Source: Verrucomicrobiia bacterium (GTDB lineage: Bacteria > Verrucomicrobiota > Verrucomicrobiia > Limisphaerales > UBA8199). Taken from it: DNA of 56,773 nt. The translations under genes and the position numbers were made by a program. Below are positions 8,888 through 17,433 of this stretch, piece by piece (position 1 is the first letter of the stretch; each line of letters opens with the position of its first letter). The stretch covers positions 1 to 56,773 of the forward strand of contig DASYZB010000037.1 in assembly GCA_035946615.1 (NCBI GenBank). The letters run 5' to 3'. The notes beneath the pieces were generated by a model. The model made no database searches. It was not told the DNA's origin and was given only the letters and a program-made list of their open reading frames with translations.

Positions 8888-9814
8888 ATGAAGAACATAA
8901 CGAAATTTGCCGGCGCAACGTTGGTTGCCGCCCTGTTGCCCCAAGCCGGCTGGGCTTGCGCCTGCGGTTGCGGCGTTTTTGATGTCGGAACCAGTTGGAT
9001 GCTCCCGAGCGGCCAAGGCGGGATGGCTTTCCTGAATTACGATTTTCAGGACCAAAATCGCAATTGGGAGGGCACTGCAACGGCCCCTGACGAAAATAAC
9101 AGCGACAAGGAAATACGGACAGACTTCTTCTCGTTCGGGCTGCAGTACATGGTCAATTACAACTGGGGCATCGAGGCAGAGCTGCCTTATGATTATCGCA
9201 CCTTCAAGACAGCAGACCCAGCCGGCAACCTCATCACTCGAAGCTGGAGCCAGGTGGGCGATATTCGCCTCCGGGGGATTTACACGGGGTTTTCCCCCGA
9301 CCTCTCGGCCGGACTGACTTTCGGTTTGAAGCTGCCGAGCGGCAGTTACACCCATGACCCGGAAGTGGTTGACCGCGACACTCAGCTTGGAACCGGGAGC
9401 ACCGACATCCTGTTGGGCGGCTTTTATCGCCATAATCTGACCCGGAATGGCAAATTGGATTGGTTTGCCCAGGCGGACCTGGATGCCCCGATTTTGATCC
9501 AGGCCGGGTATCGTCCGGGGGTGGAATTGGATGCTGCCACTGGGGTTTACTATAATGGCTGGTCCATCGGCTCGGTGCGAATTGCGCCCGTTGCCCAAGC
9601 CATCGTTTCGGACCGCACGCGCGACACCGGGATCAACGCGGCAAGCCCGGCCGCTTCAGGCTACCAGCGTGTCTTGCTTTCTCCGGGAATCGAAGTCGAT
9701 TTCCACCCGGTGAGACTCTACGCGGACGTGGAATTCCCCATTTACCAGAATTTCACCGGCGATCAGTTGGCGGCGCCGGTGCTATTCAAGTTCAGTTTCA
9801 ACATTATGTTTTAG
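8888..9814 (+). CDS. Outer-membrane beta-barrel transporter-like protein with CACGCG N-terminus
   Basis: Translation from the ATG at 8888 gives 308 residues: a signal peptide (to about residue 23) and then CACGCGVFDVGTSW right at the predicted mature N-terminus. An in-frame GTG at 8855 would only add residues ahead of a good signal peptide. The rest alternates polar and aromatic residues in the manner of amphipathic strands and ends in aromatic Phe (FSFNIMF), the usual C-terminus of outer-membrane barrels. Phrases such as FGLKLPSG and DILLGGFYRH are typical of barrel proteins annotated as transporters of unknown substrate. The clustered cysteines could bind a metal; none of this is proven. 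It follows the HPCxxC membrane protein. Confidence 0.75.
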   Translation: MKNITKFAGATLVAALLPQAGWACACGCGVFDVGTSWMLPSGQGGMAFLNYDFQDQNRNWEGTATAPDENNSDKEIRTDFFSFGLQYMVNYNWGIEAELPYDYRTFKTADPAGNLITRSWSQVGDIRLRGIYTGFSPDLSAGLTFGLKLPSGSYTHDPEVVDRDTQLGTGSTDILLGGFYRHNLTRNGKLDWFAQADLDAPILIQAGYRPGVELDAATGVYYNGWSIGSVRIAPVAQAIVSDRTRDTGINAASPAASGYQRVLLSPGIEVDFHPVRLYADVEFPIYQNFTGDQLAAPVLFKFSFNIMF

Positions 9815-9840
9815 GCACGCCATATAAATGACTCTATGAG

Positions 9841-9924
9841 GCAGGCCGTTGGCCTGCAAACGCAGCCTCGGCTCTTTTCCCAGGGCGCTGGCCCTGGGCT
9901 GGTATAAACGAGGCCTTTGGCCTC
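9841..9924. repeat. Triple-palindrome (REP-like) intergenic element
   Basis: Three perfect hairpins lie in 84 bp: gcaggcc-gtt-ggcctgc (9841-9857), cccagggc-gctg-gccctggg (9879-9898) and gaggcc-ttt-ggcctc (9910-9924). The arms are 7, 8 and 6 bp with loops of 3-4 nt. The order and short linkers resemble dispersed extragenic repeats found in planctomycete and verrucomicrobial genomes. The rest of the gap, 9925-10152, holds no gene that I can support. Confidence 0.7.
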
Positions 9925-10152
9925 GGGACTCAACTATGGAGGCTTGGACCGAGTCTTGGCCACTATCACCGCCGTCGCCGCGTCTGCCACTTTGCATAAG
10001 GTCAATTGAGAACTGGGCCTGACAGATGTGGGTAAGGATAAGCGCTTCAGCGGAGTGCCGCTTTGCGCGCTTTGCTGCCGCGCTCCATGAGAGGCGGTCC
10101 GCCGAGCAGTCCCGTCGCGGAGGGGCGTTTCTCCGGCAAGCGGCGAGCTAAC

Positions 10153-11043
10153 CTATTGCGGCCTGTTTGCAGCCACGGGTTGTTTTAGGGAGTCGATCCA
10201 CTTCTGGATCGAGTCCGGGGTGGGTGAGAGAGGCTTGAGCCGTTCGAGCAAGGCGATGGCTTTTTGGGGATGATTGGATTGCTCCTCGAGTTTCGCCAGG
10301 TACCCGAGAATCTGCTCAGCAATGAACTTGTTGTCCTCCGAGTCTTTATCGGGTGATGCCTCCAGGTTCCTCAGGCCCGCTTCCAAGATATTGCGGGCGC
10401 GCTCGGGGTCGTGTTTGAATTCGAAGTAAAGCCGGCCTAAATCGAAGAGCAGTTGGGGGTCGCCCGGATTCTCACGCAGGCCATCCCGCAGAAATGCCTC
10501 GGCCTCGTTCAATTTGCCTATTCGCCGCAACCAATACGAGGTGACGGTATAAGTCTCGACCCGTTTGGGGTCCAGTTCGGCAGAGAGCTTCATCCATGGC
10601 AGAATCTCCTGGACCTCTCCTTCCTTCTCCTCGCCGTTGGCCCCGCCTTCAGTTAAGTGGGTGTGAGACGAAGGAAAGAACTGCCGGCCGAACCGGTCTA
10701 TCCAATTGCGAGGGGCTCCCAGGAACGTTGTTTCGTCGCCGGTGTTCTTGCCTTCCATCGCGCCGGAGTCCTCGGCGATGTGGGGCGTTTGATAGGATTG
10801 AACGTTGTCATAAACTGTTGGGTAAAAACCGCTGTGGAAATAAGCGTCGGCTTTGACGAAAAAATGATTGGCAAACATGCGCCGGGCGTCGCCCAATGCC
10901 ACCGCCATCAGGTTAGCCGCCCCGGCCCGGTTGCCGCGCCATGTCCGGAACCACAAACTCAGATTCGTTGCCAGACAGAAGCCCCCCACAAGCAGAAGCA
11001 GCAGGCAAAGCCAGCCGGCTCGTTCCTGGTTGGAATTCTTCAT
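10153..11043 (-). CDS. TPR-repeat protein with N-terminal membrane anchor
   Basis: From the ATG at 11043 the product has 296 residues: a short cytoplasmic start, a membrane segment (LCLLLLLVGGFCLATNLSLW, about residues 11-30), then a soluble region with tetratricopeptide-like helices (for example AEAFLRDGLRENPGDPQLLF and LGRLYFEFKHDPERARNILE). An open frame continues upstream to 11310 but runs antisense-like through the permease gene in another frame and is not real. It starts 10 bp after the permease stop and is the third gene of an ABC operon. A role in complex assembly or in the same export process is inferred from position only. Confidence 0.8.
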   Translation of the reverse strand: MKNSNQERAGWLCLLLLLVGGFCLATNLSLWFRTWRGNRAGAANLMAVALGDARRMFANHFFVKADAYFHSGFYPTVYDNVQSYQTPHIAEDSGAMEGKNTGDETTFLGAPRNWIDRFGRQFFPSSHTHLTEGGANGEEKEGEVQEILPWMKLSAELDPKRVETYTVTSYWLRRIGKLNEAEAFLRDGLRENPGDPQLLFDLGRLYFEFKHDPERARNILEAGLRNLEASPDKDSEDNKFIAEQILGYLAKLEEQSNHPQKAIALLERLKPLSPTPDSIQKWIDSLKQPVAANRPQ

Positions 11044-11053
11044 GCGGAGGACC

Positions 11054-11830
11054 TCAGTTGAGCGCTTTGCGCCGGAATAACAGGCACGACGCCAGCAAAA
11101 AGAATACGCCGTAAATGGCGGCGTACCCGATGGCCTCCACGCACACAAGCCAATGAACCGAAGGCCAGTTGTGGATGACCAAATCGCGCAAATCAAAAAA
11201 CTCCAAGTGCGGGATGGTGAAGAACAGCGCCTGCAGCAGGCTCCGGCCAGGTTCGGAAAGCTGCATGGCCACTGTGTCCAGGTGCCGCCCCAGCAGGAGA
11301 ATAAAGACAATCGCGAAAAGCGAGATGGTCATATTGGATGAAGGAGCGGTGAAGATAAGCGAGCCGAGCAAAGTCATGGCAATGACGACTCCCAGCATAA
11401 TCCAATGCAGCGTTATGGCTTGGAAGTAATTCGCCAAGGGCCATTCGTGTTCCTTGGACATGGCGACCACGCCGAAAAAGAGGTAAAACGCCAGCAACGC
11501 AAAGCCGCAGGCGAGCCAGCAGCCAAGAAATTTGCCCAGCAACACCTGCGTGCGCGTCACGGGTTTGGCCAGCAGGGGAAAGATGGTGCGGCTTTCGCGT
11601 TCCATGGGAATCTGCCGGGCGGTGGTCGTAATGGCGATGACCAGCGAGCAAATCCAGATGAGGAGCAGGCAGATTTCCTTTAGATAGCGCACAATATGGC
11701 TGTCGTGAAAGAAATTGACCGACCCCATCACCAGGGTGATAAGGGCGGTGAGAAAGAACAGGACATAAAAGTCCTTGCGGCGCACGATTTCTTTGATGAC
11801 AACTCCGGCGATGGCCAAGACGGTGTTCAT
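11054..11830 (-). CDS. ABC-2 type transporter permease subunit
   Basis: From the ATG at 11830 this is a 258-residue protein with about six membrane segments, the size and layout of ABC-2 family permeases (for example FYVLFFLTALITLVMGSVNF and LLASCLLF near the end). The conserved juxtamembrane stretch RQIPMERESRTIFPLLAKPV is typical of this family, as in NosY/CcmB-like and gliding-associated permeases. The open frame upstream of 11830 overlaps the ATPase gene and is not used. It starts 7 bp after the ATPase stop. The cargo is unknown: a drug, lipid, polysaccharide or copper-enzyme maturation role would all fit. Confidence 0.85.
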   Translation of the reverse strand: MNTVLAIAGVVIKEIVRRKDFYVLFFLTALITLVMGSVNFFHDSHIVRYLKEICLLLIWICSLVIAITTTARQIPMERESRTIFPLLAKPVTRTQVLLGKFLGCWLACGFALLAFYLFFGVVAMSKEHEWPLANYFQAITLHWIMLGVVIAMTLLGSLIFTAPSSNMTISLFAIVFILLLGRHLDTVAMQLSEPGRSLLQALFFTIPHLEFFDLRDLVIHNWPSVHWLVCVEAIGYAAIYGVFFLLASCLLFRRKALN

Positions 11831-11837
11831 AAATAGA

Positions 11838-12656
11838 TTATTGTTGAAAGCCAACGACACGCAGGAACACCTGCTCGAGGTTGCACTGATGTTGCGCCAC
11901 CAGGTCCCGGACACGGCCTTCCGCCTTGAGTTCGCCCTGGTGCAGGATAGCGACGCGGTCGCAAACGGTCTCGACCTCACCCAGCTCGTGTGAGGAAAAG
12001 AAAACCGTTTTGCCTTCGCTTTTGAGCCGTTGAATGATCTCGCGCACCTTCATGCGGCCAATGGGGTCCAGCCCACTGGTCGGCTCGTCCAGAATGAGCA
12101 GGTCCGGATTGTTGATGAGTGCCTGGGCCAACCCGGCGCGCTGCTGCATGCCCTTCGAGTAGGTCTTGATCTGCCGTTTGCGGGCATGGTCCAATTCTAC
12201 CAATTTCAGCACTGCATCAATCCGGCGCTCCGTCTCGGCTTTGGGTATCTTAAAGATGCGCGCATAAAAGCGGAGCAGCTCCTCGGCGCTCAAGAATTTG
12301 TAATAATAAGTCAGCTCCGGAAGATAGCCGATGCGCTGGCGGGCGATCGGTTCCCGAACAGTCGTGCCAAATAAATAGGCATCCCCGCTCGTTGCCGGGG
12401 TAAAGCCCAATAGCACATTCATCGTCGTGGTCTTCCCCGCCCCGTTTGGGCCAAGGAATCCGAATACCTCGCCGGGCTCGACCGACAGGTTCAGGCCATT
12501 GACGGCGCGCTTTATTGGGGAACCGGAGCCTCGATTGCGGTATTCGACGCAAAGGTTCTCAATTCTCAGAATCGGCTCGGGCATCGCTGCCCATGCGGAT
12601 TCAAGCTTCGGTAACGTGGCACTTTTAAGCGGTTCTATGGTTAAACTGGCGCTCAT
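11838..12656 (-). CDS. ABC transporter ATP-binding protein
   Basis: A 272-residue ABC ATPase with all expected motifs: Walker A GPNGAGKTTT (about residue 73), a Q-loop region near YLPELTYYYKF, signature YSKGMQQRAGLAQAL, Walker B LLILDEPTSGLDP and the switch His in FFSSHELGEVE. It is of the class that pairs with ABC-2 permeases, and the permease gene follows after 7 bp. The ATG at 12656 gives a 24-residue leader before the domain; an internal ATG at 12584 is an alternative start. It is the first gene of the three-gene operon with the TPR protein last. Confidence 0.9.
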   Translation of the reverse strand: MSASLTIEPLKSATLPKLESAWAAMPEPILRIENLCVEYRNRGSGSPIKRAVNGLNLSVEPGEVFGFLGPNGAGKTTTMNVLLGFTPATSGDAYLFGTTVREPIARQRIGYLPELTYYYKFLSAEELLRFYARIFKIPKAETERRIDAVLKLVELDHARKRQIKTYSKGMQQRAGLAQALINNPDLLILDEPTSGLDPIGRMKVREIIQRLKSEGKTVFFSSHELGEVETVCDRVAILHQGELKAEGRVRDLVAQHQCNLEQVFLRVVGFQQ

Positions 12657-12915
12657 AAATTAGAAATGAAACGGTCCTGCCGCAGCTTCCGCTCACCCCA
12701 AGACCACCACCAGCTCTGGCGTGGGAGCGCCCGCAATCCATGCCCTGGAGACAGCAATATCAGGACCTTAGTCCCGCCGCCCCTGTGGCAGTGCTCGGTG
12801 CTCGGAAGCTTCAATTGTGCCTCAAAAACAGCATGAGATATGCCAGCAATTGCAAAAAGTTGTTGAAATCACCTTGCCCCGGAACGCCTTCCAGGGCCAA
12901 TGACGAGGTCAGCCC

Positions 12916-13070
12916 CAAACCTTTGTAGGAGACGACGTAGAGAGTCTCCGATCAAGATTGTCAGTCTGGCCGCCTTTGGTTCAGCCGGAAGCTGCTGATC
13001 AGAGACTCCTTACGTCGTCTCCTACACTCAGGATGCGGCTCGTTGCTTCGACGCCGTCATCAGCCCTTGG
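12916..13070. repeat. Inverted-repeat element, copy 1 (MITE-like)
   Basis: A ~155-bp unit present again at 56094-56247. Its core (12924-13026) has ~31-bp imperfect terminal inverted repeats beginning tgtaggagacgacgta and ending in the complement tacgtcgtctcctaca. The centre (agattgtcag ... tttggttcagccgg) and about 44 bp of the right flank are also conserved between copies. No ORF for a transposase is inside. It fills the space between the end of the pseudouridine synthase gene and the ABC operon start. Confidence 0.85.
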
Positions 13071-13075
13071 AGCCT

Positions 13076-13678
13076 TCATCCCATACAGAGGGCACGTTCG
13101 GCCAGGTCCAGTTCGCGCCAGCTTCCTGGGGCAAGGTCACCAAGCCAGAACCTCCCGATGCGCACCCGGATCAGACGCAGCGTTGGATGGCCGATGGCGG
13201 CAGTCATCCGGCGCACTTGGCGGTTTTTGCCTTCGACAAGCTCCAATCCAATCCAGCAGGTGGGCACTGTCTTACGAAACCTTATCGGCGGCTCGCGCGA
13301 CGACACAAGCGGCTGCGGCTCCAGTATCCACGCCCTGCATGCCAGGGTCTTGCGCCCTTGCAGACGCAGTCCACCCTCGAGCCGCTTTAATGACTCAGCC
13401 AAAGGGGCTCTTTCGACCTGCGCCCAATATTCGCGTTGATGACCTCGGCGCGGCTGAAGAAGCTCTGTGTTCAATCCTGCTTCGTCGCTCAGCAAAAGCA
13501 GCCCCTCTGAATCCGCATCCAGCCTTCCTAATGGATAGACCCGCCTGGGAAATCCAAACTCAGCCAAGGTGCGGTTGGGTGAACCGTCCGAGGTGAACTG
13601 CGACAGGACACTGTAGGGTTTGTGGAAGGCGAGGAGCATTGGGAGCTGGCGGAACTGGCCCCTCATGGATGCGGGCAT
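13076..13678 (-). CDS. rluE: RsuA/RluE-family pseudouridine synthase
   Basis: The 200-residue product has the core of the short RsuA/RluE group: FHKPYSVLSQF near the start, the catalytic motif YPLGRLDADSEGLLLLSDEA (Asp is the nucleophile that attacks uracil C6), and GKNRQVRRMTAAIGHPTLRL. It lacks an S4 domain, as does RluE, which modifies 23S rRNA; the exact target here is not determined. Three in-frame ATGs at 13678, 13666 and 13639 are possible starts; family length favours one of the inner two. Copy 1 of the inverted-repeat element begins just beyond its stop, and it is followed in the same direction by the exported protein gene upstream at 13684. Confidence 0.85.
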   Translation of the reverse strand: MPASMRGQFRQLPMLLAFHKPYSVLSQFTSDGSPNRTLAEFGFPRRVYPLGRLDADSEGLLLLSDEAGLNTELLQPRRGHQREYWAQVERAPLAESLKRLEGGLRLQGRKTLACRAWILEPQPLVSSREPPIRFRKTVPTCWIGLELVEGKNRQVRRMTAAIGHPTLRLIRVRIGRFWLGDLAPGSWRELDLAERALCMG

Positions 13679-13683
13679 GCCGC

Positions 13684-15375
13684 TCAGAGCTGGTGCAGGC
13701 GGAAAAATTGGGCACCGTTGGTCAAAGCCACCTGGACGGAGATCTGTCCATTATTCGTGGTGAAATTGCCCGTGACCGGCATCCAATTATTCGAGGAGCT
13801 GAGGTTCGTATTGGATTGGAGTGTGAAGTTGGCGGCTGTAGCGGGCCACGAGATCAGGCCCTGGGCGCCGAATTGGGCTAAGGACACCACCGGATTGTAA
13901 GATGAAGATGTCAGCAATTGAGTAATTTGAGTGGACCAGATGCCGAATGTGCCCGATGAATCCTGGCCTGACGGATACATATTAATCATCCAGAAACGGC
14001 TCTGGTCGATCGGGTCCACAGAGACGGTGCTGTAATCGCCCCAGCGGCTGTCGGTGACCGGGCCCCCCAGGAGCTGAGAGAACACTTCGTTGTAATCGTG
14101 GTAGCTGACCAGGCCGGATTGCAGCAGAAGCGGGCTGCCAAACGTGGTGACCCCATTGACTGTTTGGCCAGCCACTGCGTAACAACTGACATAAACGTTC
14201 CCGCTCGAACCGTTGTAAGCGATGATCACCGTGCCATTGGCGTTGGCTGCGATGGATGGAAAAAACAAATCCAATGCCGGGTCCGAAATCGTTCCAGCTT
14301 CGAGCACGGCGGCAGTGGCGGCGTTGATGCGATACCAGCGGATGGCGATGCGCCCATTGAGCTCGGTATTGTGGACCGCGTAAAGGACGCCGTTGACGGC
14401 ATAAACGTGCGCGCTGAGCCGCGCGTCATTGGCTTGCAGCGTGGTCGTTCCATCGGGCTGCATCGGATTAAAGAGCGGCGCGCCCATGTCGGAGTTGTAT
14501 GGCACCTCATACGGAGGGATGCTGATGCTGACCGGCGCGCTCAGTGTGGCGCTATGGCTGGCGGCGTTCAGCACCGCAAAGCTGACCATGTTGGAATGTG
14601 GATCGCTGTCCGTTCCGATGTCGCCCATCGCCAGCACGCTGCCACTGCTGCTGCCATCGAAACAAGCCGCCGGCTGCAGGACCTGCCCGCGAACCGAGTA
14701 GTCCATCACACCGAACCAGGTGCGATTAGCCACCGTGGGTGTGGCGCCAACCAGGTCCGCTTTGGGAATGGAAACCAGCCCCGGCCCAACCGCGTTGGAC
14801 GCGCCATAGAAGTAATCGCCTGCGAGGTAAACCGCATTGCTGTCCAGCCCAAGCGTGGGAAAGTCCGCAAAATAGCCATGGTCCGGGTCAGCGCGAAAAC
14901 TGAAGGCCTGCCAGGCGCCCCGCGGGTCGGGGGTACTGGAGACCGCGAACAGGAAATCGTTGGCATAAAGCGTCGGATCGCTTGCCGTGGCATTGGCATC
15001 CACCTGCGATGCAAACCACCGTTGCGTGGCCGGATCAAAAATCACCCGCGGGTCGCTCACGGCCGGGTACCCCGACACGTTGAGCCCGGCATCAGCCCAG
15101 AACTTCACGTCAGTGATTCGCCCCAGGCTCTGGCCATTGGTTTTGCTGTAAACCGTGAATGAACCGTTGATGAACTCCACAAAATGCTGCGGCCCGATTG
15201 CCCCGTTGCAATCCGGTGGTGTGATCGGATTATTTCCATCCTCAGTCGTGCCGGTGAAGTTCTGGCCGATTTGGAGTGCTACTTGAGCCTGGCATGGCCA
15301 GCCTGCAACCAGCAGCCAACTCGCGGTCAGCCATGCCAAAGGATAGAATCGTAAAGGAGAGGGACTAGTTGTCAC
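13684..15375 (-). CDS. Exported protein with shared C-terminal domain, function unknown
   Basis: The 563-residue product has a signal peptide (residues 1-31, ending in CQAQ) and a beta-rich body with repeating blocks such as DPRVIFDPATQRWFASQ and DSRWGDYSTVSVDPID, which give a propeller-like impression but lack known catalytic motifs. The last ~65 residues (ANFTLQSNTNLSSSNNWMPV ... GAQFFRLHQL) form the C-terminal domain seen in three other exported proteins of this window. It is very likely outside the cytoplasm or at the surface. It ends 5 bp before the start of the pseudouridine synthase gene, but a joint function is unlikely. Confidence 0.8.
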   Translation of the reverse strand: MTTSPSPLRFYPLAWLTASWLLVAGWPCQAQVALQIGQNFTGTTEDGNNPITPPDCNGAIGPQHFVEFINGSFTVYSKTNGQSLGRITDVKFWADAGLNVSGYPAVSDPRVIFDPATQRWFASQVDANATASDPTLYANDFLFAVSSTPDPRGAWQAFSFRADPDHGYFADFPTLGLDSNAVYLAGDYFYGASNAVGPGLVSIPKADLVGATPTVANRTWFGVMDYSVRGQVLQPAACFDGSSSGSVLAMGDIGTDSDPHSNMVSFAVLNAASHSATLSAPVSISIPPYEVPYNSDMGAPLFNPMQPDGTTTLQANDARLSAHVYAVNGVLYAVHNTELNGRIAIRWYRINAATAAVLEAGTISDPALDLFFPSIAANANGTVIIAYNGSSGNVYVSCYAVAGQTVNGVTTFGSPLLLQSGLVSYHDYNEVFSQLLGGPVTDSRWGDYSTVSVDPIDQSRFWMINMYPSGQDSSGTFGIWSTQITQLLTSSSYNPVVSLAQFGAQGLISWPATAANFTLQSNTNLSSSNNWMPVTGNFTTNNGQISVQVALTNGAQFFRLHQL

Positions 15376-15598
15376 TGTATTTAGCGTTGCGATTGATGGC
15401 CGGAAGCAGAACGTCCTTTGGCTCCGGCGAGAATGGAATGTGCGCGCCTGTGCCGCCAGGTGCTGGGAGGACTTGATGCCGGCGCGCGAGCTTATAGGGC
15501 GTCACATCTAAACCCTAATCGAAAGGACACGTGATGACAAGGCTGGGGAAATTGCGGACATCGCCGATACGGCTGTAAACGTTTCGCCAAACCAGCCC

Positions 15599-16051
15599 TT
15601 AACCCCAGCTCACCACAACCGTAAAGGCGGGGGTATGCCGGTACCGCAGCCAGTCGCCTTTGGGCCTGTATTCATTTAGCCCAGGAAGACCCTTTTGCGC
15701 CAGCCGGTGGATGTGGTCGAGTTGTGCCGGAGAGAGTCCTTTCATATAGTCCTCCCACCAGTTGAACCAGCGCCAAAAAAATGGCGAGAACTGTCCATAA
15801 TCCATCACCGGCAGGAGCACATCAAAGCGTTCGGTGGCGCAAACCATCTCGATCAGTTGGCCCAAAACGGCATCCGAGCGGCTTAAAAAGGTCTTACGGC
15901 TGATCCGCCCTCCATCCAAAGCGCACGCCAGACAGCGCATCTCCTGCACCATCCCGCAGCAGGCCATAAACAGCGAGACTTCCGGCTTCTCGCGCAGGAA
16001 CTCGCGTCTGCTCTCGGCCTGAACCTTCGTTTTGACCTGAACTTTAGGCAT
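15599..16051 (-). CDS. Hypothetical cytoplasmic protein
   Basis: I do not recognise this 150-residue protein. It has a basic N-terminus (VQVKTKVQAESRREFLREKP), a Cys-containing middle (MACCGMVQEMRCLACALDGG) and a Trp-rich stretch (FFWRWFNWWEDYMKG). There is no signal peptide or membrane segment. The frame is open and free of frameshift signs, and the start ATG is well placed, so it is probably a real gene. It is divergent from pgk, with 117 bp between the two starts. The 223 bp between it and the exported protein gene contain nothing I can identify. Confidence 0.6.
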   Translation of the reverse strand: MPKVQVKTKVQAESRREFLREKPEVSLFMACCGMVQEMRCLACALDGGRISRKTFLSRSDAVLGQLIEMVCATERFDVLLPVMDYGQFSPFFWRWFNWWEDYMKGLSPAQLDHIHRLAQKGLPGLNEYRPKGDWLRYRHTPAFTVVVSWG

Positions 16052-16168
16052 CTATAAGGCGATGAACCTGAGACCGCATAGATCGTGCCAGAGCATGTCC
16101 AACCGTCATCCTTGACTCTGCCTGCTCCTGGGCTATTCTCGCCCTCCTTATTCAGGGGCTGTGATTTT

Positions 16169-17425
16169 ATGCCAAAACTAACTGTCAAAGATTTGAAGGT
16201 GCGCGGCAAACGCGTCTTGGTGCGCGTCGATTATAATGTCCCCCTCGAAGAAAAAGCCGGCCAGATGCTCATCACCGACGCCACCCGCATCGTGGAAACA
16301 CTCCCCACGCTCCGGCTGCTGATCGAGCGAGGCGCAAAGCTCATCCTGGCCGCCCACCTTGGCCGGCCTAAAGGCAAGCGGGAACCCTCGATGTCCCTAC
16401 GGCCTGTAGCGGCTCGCCTGGCCGACATGCTGGGCCGGCCCGTTGCCTTTGTCGATGATTGCATTGGTGAGAAGGTCGAAAAGACCGTGGGCGTCATGCA
16501 ACCCGGAGACGTTGTCCTGCTCGAAAACGTGCGTTATTACAATGAGGAAGAGGCGAATGACAAACCATTCGCTGAAAAGCTGGCCAAGCTCGCCGAGCTC
16601 TATGTGAACGACGCCTTCGGGGCCGCCCACCGCGCGCATGCCTCGACAGAAGGAGTGGCCCGCGTGATTGCCCAACGCGGCGGCCAATGCGCTGCCGGCC
16701 TGTTAATGGAACGCGAATTGAAATTCCTCGGTGATGAACTCGATAAACCGGCCCGGCCATTCGTCGTCATCCTCGGCGGGGCAAAGGTTTCCGATAAAAT
16801 TCAGGTCATCGATCGGTTGCTCGAAAAGGCCGACACCCTGCTGATCGGCGGGGCCATGGCCTATACCTTCAGGCTGGCACAAGGTTATCAAACGGGCAAA
16901 TCGCTCGTCGAAGCCGATAAAGCCCAAATCGCCAAAGCCGCCCTCGCCAAAGCCCAGCAACGAGGCGTCAAATTCCTGCTGCCACTCGATGATGTGGTGG
17001 CTGACCCGGTCAAAACGGACAAGCTCGATAAGAAGGGCAAACCGGTTATCGAATACCAGAGCGTCCGCGTGAACGGGGAGCTGGATTGCCCGGCGAATGC
17101 TGCAGGCTTGGATATCGGGCCCAAAACAATCCTGGCCTACACAGCCGAGATTGCCCACGCCAAAACCATTTTGTGGAACGGGCCGATGGGGTTGTTCGAG
17201 GACAGCCGGTTTGCCGAAGGCACCAACGCCGTCGCCCGCGCCGTGGCCGAGGTCACGCAAAAGCACGGCGCCAAAAGCATTATCGGCGGCGGCGACAGCG
17301 TCAAAGCCCTCAACAAAGCCAAACTGGGGGACAAAGTCACTTTCATGAGCACGGGCGGAGGGGCCAGTCTCGAATTTCTTGAAGGCCGCGCCCTTCCGGG
17401 TGTTGCGGCCCTTTCCGAAAAGTGA
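16169..17425 (+). CDS. pgk: Phosphoglycerate kinase
   Basis: Phosphoglycerate kinase converts 1,3-bisphosphoglycerate and ADP to 3-phosphoglycerate and ATP in the cytoplasm. The 418-residue length is normal. Visible motifs are RVLVRVDYNVPL near the start, HLGRPKG in the substrate site, GGAKVSDKIQVID and the nucleotide-site stretch IGGGDSVKALN with STGGGASLEFLEG at the end. The ATG at 16169 is preceded by AGGGG at a good distance; an open frame back to 16085 adds 28 residues that no relative would have. It is the first gene of pgk-tpiA-secG, with tpiA starting 8 bp after its stop. Confidence 0.97.
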   Translation: MPKLTVKDLKVRGKRVLVRVDYNVPLEEKAGQMLITDATRIVETLPTLRLLIERGAKLILAAHLGRPKGKREPSMSLRPVAARLADMLGRPVAFVDDCIGEKVEKTVGVMQPGDVVLLENVRYYNEEEANDKPFAEKLAKLAELYVNDAFGAAHRAHASTEGVARVIAQRGGQCAAGLLMERELKFLGDELDKPARPFVVILGGAKVSDKIQVIDRLLEKADTLLIGGAMAYTFRLAQGYQTGKSLVEADKAQIAKAALAKAQQRGVKFLLPLDDVVADPVKTDKLDKKGKPVIEYQSVRVNGELDCPANAAGLDIGPKTILAYTAEIAHAKTILWNGPMGLFEDSRFAEGTNAVARAVAEVTQKHGAKSIIGGGDSVKALNKAKLGDKVTFMSTGGGASLEFLEGRALPGVAALSEK

Positions 17426-17433
17426 GTTGAACT

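Noticed and set aside
9841-9924. CRISPR array
   Set aside because: The three hairpins differ in sequence and are not spaced repeats; no cas genes in the window.
14098-15162. Long plus-strand ORF (354 codons) opposite the exported protein gene
   Set aside because: It has no domain or signal peptide and lies fully antisense to a gene with clear export signal and C-terminal module; it is a shadow caused by high GC.
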